The notes beneath the pieces are model-generated. The model was not told where the DNA came from. It saw only the letters and a list, made by a program, of their open reading frames with translations, and made no database searches. Below are positions 14,211 to 15,358 of a stretch of 15,358 nucleotides of DNA, piece after piece (position 1 is the first letter of the stretch; the number at the start of each line of letters is the position of its first letter). Source of the DNA: JBFHES01 sp041584015 (lineage in GTDB: Bacteria; Bacteroidota; Bacteroidia; Bacteroidales; M50B96); contig JBFHES010000091.1 in assembly GCA_041584015.1 (NCBI GenBank), positions 1 through 15,358 on the forward strand, read 5' to 3'. The position numbers and the translations under genes are program-made.

Positions 14211-15358
14211 ATGCATTTACTATTAAAGACAATCTATTCGGTGTTTATTATCAATCTAATATCGATTGCATCTTATGCGCAAGATGTCAATCTGGAATGG
14301 GCAAATTCCATTGGAGGCCCATTTGATGATTATAGCAGTTCTATTACGGTGGATGCCTCAGAAAATATTTACGTAACAGGGCATTTCGAAGGCACCGTTG
14401 ATTTCGATCCAGGTATAGCAGCGTTTAATTTAACAGCAAATGGAGGAACTGATTTTTTCATTCAAAAATTAGATGCAAATGGCGAATTTATTTGGGCCAG
14501 GTCAATTGGCGGAATATCCTATGAATCGGGCTATGCCATTACTACCGATGCCGATGGAAATATTTATGCAACTGGAGAATACCGGGATACAGTAGACTTT
14601 GATCCGGGCACCACAAGCTTTAACTTAGTTTCAACCGGAGAAACTGACATTTATATTCTAAAGCTAGACGACAATGGAGATTTTATTTGGGCAAAATCAA
14701 TAGGTGGAGCAGCAAATGAGAATGTTAAATCTATTACCATTGATTTATCAGGAGATGTATATGTAACCGGATTTTATAGAGATGCGGTTGATTTTGATCC
14801 AAGTGCAGCAACTTACCATTTGACTTCCAATGGAGAGGTGGATGTTTACATACTAAAACTAAATGCCAACGGGAATCTAATTTGGGCAAAATCAATGGGC
14901 GGGCCCTCCATGGATTTTGGCAATGACATTATTACTGATTCCTCGGGAGATGTATATGTTACAGGTTATTTCTCGCTCACCGCAGACTTTAACCCAAATG
15001 CCGCTACCTTCAATCTAACTTCAAATGGTGAAGCCGATATTTTTATCCAAAAACTAGATACTAACGGCGATTTTATTTGGGCAAAATCATTGGGGGCAGC
15101 TGGTTGGGATAGTGGCAATGCCATAGCTACGGACGCCTCGGATAATTTGTACGTAACAGGATCTTATTATATGACCGTTGATTTCGATCCAGGTGCCTCT
15201 ATTTTTAATTTAACTTCATCTGGTGAAGCTGATGTATTCATTCAGAAATTGGCTGCCAACGGAGATCTTATTTGGGCAAAATCATTGGGAGGCCAAAAAT
15301 GGGATTATGGTCACGCCATCGCAAGCGATGACAATGAACATGTGTATATAGCAGGAAA
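14211..15358 (+). CDS. Secreted SBBP (beta-propeller) repeat protein, 3' partial
   Basis: The frame starts at ATG 14211 and stays open to the right edge (382 codons visible). The first residues, MHLLLKTIYSVFIINLISIASYAQ, are a signal peptide cleaved near YAQ|D. The rest is a tandem array of SBBP repeats, each with the order 'IWAKSIGG ... I-x-x-D-x-SGDVYVTGYF ... VDFDPG ... FNLTSNGE-x-DIFIQKLDANGDF'. The Trp codon of WA(K/R/N)S lies at 14298, 14493, 14688, 14883, 15078 and 15273, exactly 195 nt apart each time. So there are five complete 65-residue repeats without any indel and a sixth begun. SBBP repeats are beta-propeller-like, found in large exported proteins of this phylum that often end in a T9SS sorting domain or gliding-motility-type C-terminus. 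That end is outside the window. Function is likely surface binding or structural; no enzyme motif is visible. Confidence 0.9.
   Translation, partial: MHLLLKTIYSVFIINLISIASYAQDVNLEWANSIGGPFDDYSSSITVDASENIYVTGHFEGTVDFDPGIAAFNLTANGGTDFFIQKLDANGEFIWARSIGGISYESGYAITTDADGNIYATGEYRDTVDFDPGTTSFNLVSTGETDIYILKLDDNGDFIWAKSIGGAANENVKSITIDLSGDVYVTGFYRDAVDFDPSAATYHLTSNGEVDVYILKLNANGNLIWAKSMGGPSMDFGNDIITDSSGDVYVTGYFSLTADFNPNAATFNLTSNGEADIFIQKLDTNGDFIWAKSLGAAGWDSGNAIATDASDNLYVTGSYYMTVDFDPGASIFNLTSSGEADVFIQKLAANGDLIWAKSLGGQKWDYGHAIASDDNEHVYIAG
14298..15358 (+). repeat. Tandem 195-bp (65-residue) repeat array within the SBBP gene
   Basis: Five complete units and part of a sixth, phased at 195 bp by the TGG of WAKS. 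Nearly identical stretches recur (for example TTTATTTGGGCAAAATCA and GTTGATTTCGATCCAGG), while codons elsewhere in the units have diverged. This indicates ancient duplication with selection on length rather than a recent amplification. Recombination between units could change copy number. Confidence 0.85.

Noticed and set aside
13901..14326. A 141-codon plus-strand frame spanning the hairpin and the leader of the SBBP gene.
   Set aside because: It starts inside the TPR gene, crosses the repeat and intron-like stretch and overlaps the clear signal peptide of the SBBP gene in another frame. Composition is not protein-like.
1..15358. tRNA or rRNA genes and CRISPR arrays.
   Set aside because: No cloverleaf-like segments with a CCA/T-arm signature, no rRNA-like sequence and no regularly spaced short direct repeats were noticed. 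The only regular array is the protein-coding 195-bp SBBP repeat.

Overview
This window looks like the chromosome of a low-GC Bacteroidota member, perhaps a marine or anaerobic Marinilabiliales/Bacteroidales relative (the lineage guess is inference). The supporting signs are a type IX secretion system (T9SS) Plug protein, a T9SS C-terminal sorting domain, a TonB-dependent receptor, promoters of the TTTG / TAnnTTTG kind, A-rich leaders without strong Shine-Dalgarno sites, and a complete nqrABCDEF operon.

Layout. (1) Positions 1-1097 (+) hold the 3' part of a secreted delta-60-repeat protein ending in a T9SS sorting domain. (2) Positions 1138-5878 (-) hold three genes. The first two in transcription order are the T9SS Plug protein (DUF5103) and, 10 bp downstream, a secreted two-domain protein of unknown function. 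The third is a TonB-dependent receptor, separated from them by 141 bp to its preferred start, whose plug and barrel carry a CxxxM and an HxM motif like the copper site of OprC/NosA. (3) Positions 6051-12029 (+) hold the six-gene operon for the Na+-translocating NADH:quinone reductase, with all visible cofactor residues intact. It is divergent from the Plug operon and closed by a strong intrinsic terminator at 12063-12089. (4) Positions 12090-14210 form an accessory stretch: a small two-helix membrane protein, a roughly 346-bp inverted-repeat (MITE-like) element, a secreted TPR protein with its own good promoter, a further copy of the element's terminal hairpin, and what looks like the 3' end (domain V region) of a 5'-truncated group II intron on the minus strand. 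(5) From 14211 to the right edge (+) runs the start of a secreted SBBP-repeat protein built of perfectly regular 65-residue repeats. It is open at the edge.

How the parts relate. Na+-NQR oxidises NADH, reduces quinone and pumps Na+. The ion gradient it helps maintain supports outer-membrane processes such as TonB-driven uptake and T9SS export. The Plug protein seals the SprA/Sov translocon when it is idle. The gene at the left edge is an evident T9SS cargo, and the one at the right edge may be another.

The nqr and Plug genes are well-known families. The points most worth a second look are the copper-type receptor, the uncharacterised partner of Plug, the inverted-repeat element with its satellite hairpin, the intron remnant, and the strict 65-residue repeat array. 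I did not see a clearly new defence or biosynthetic system.
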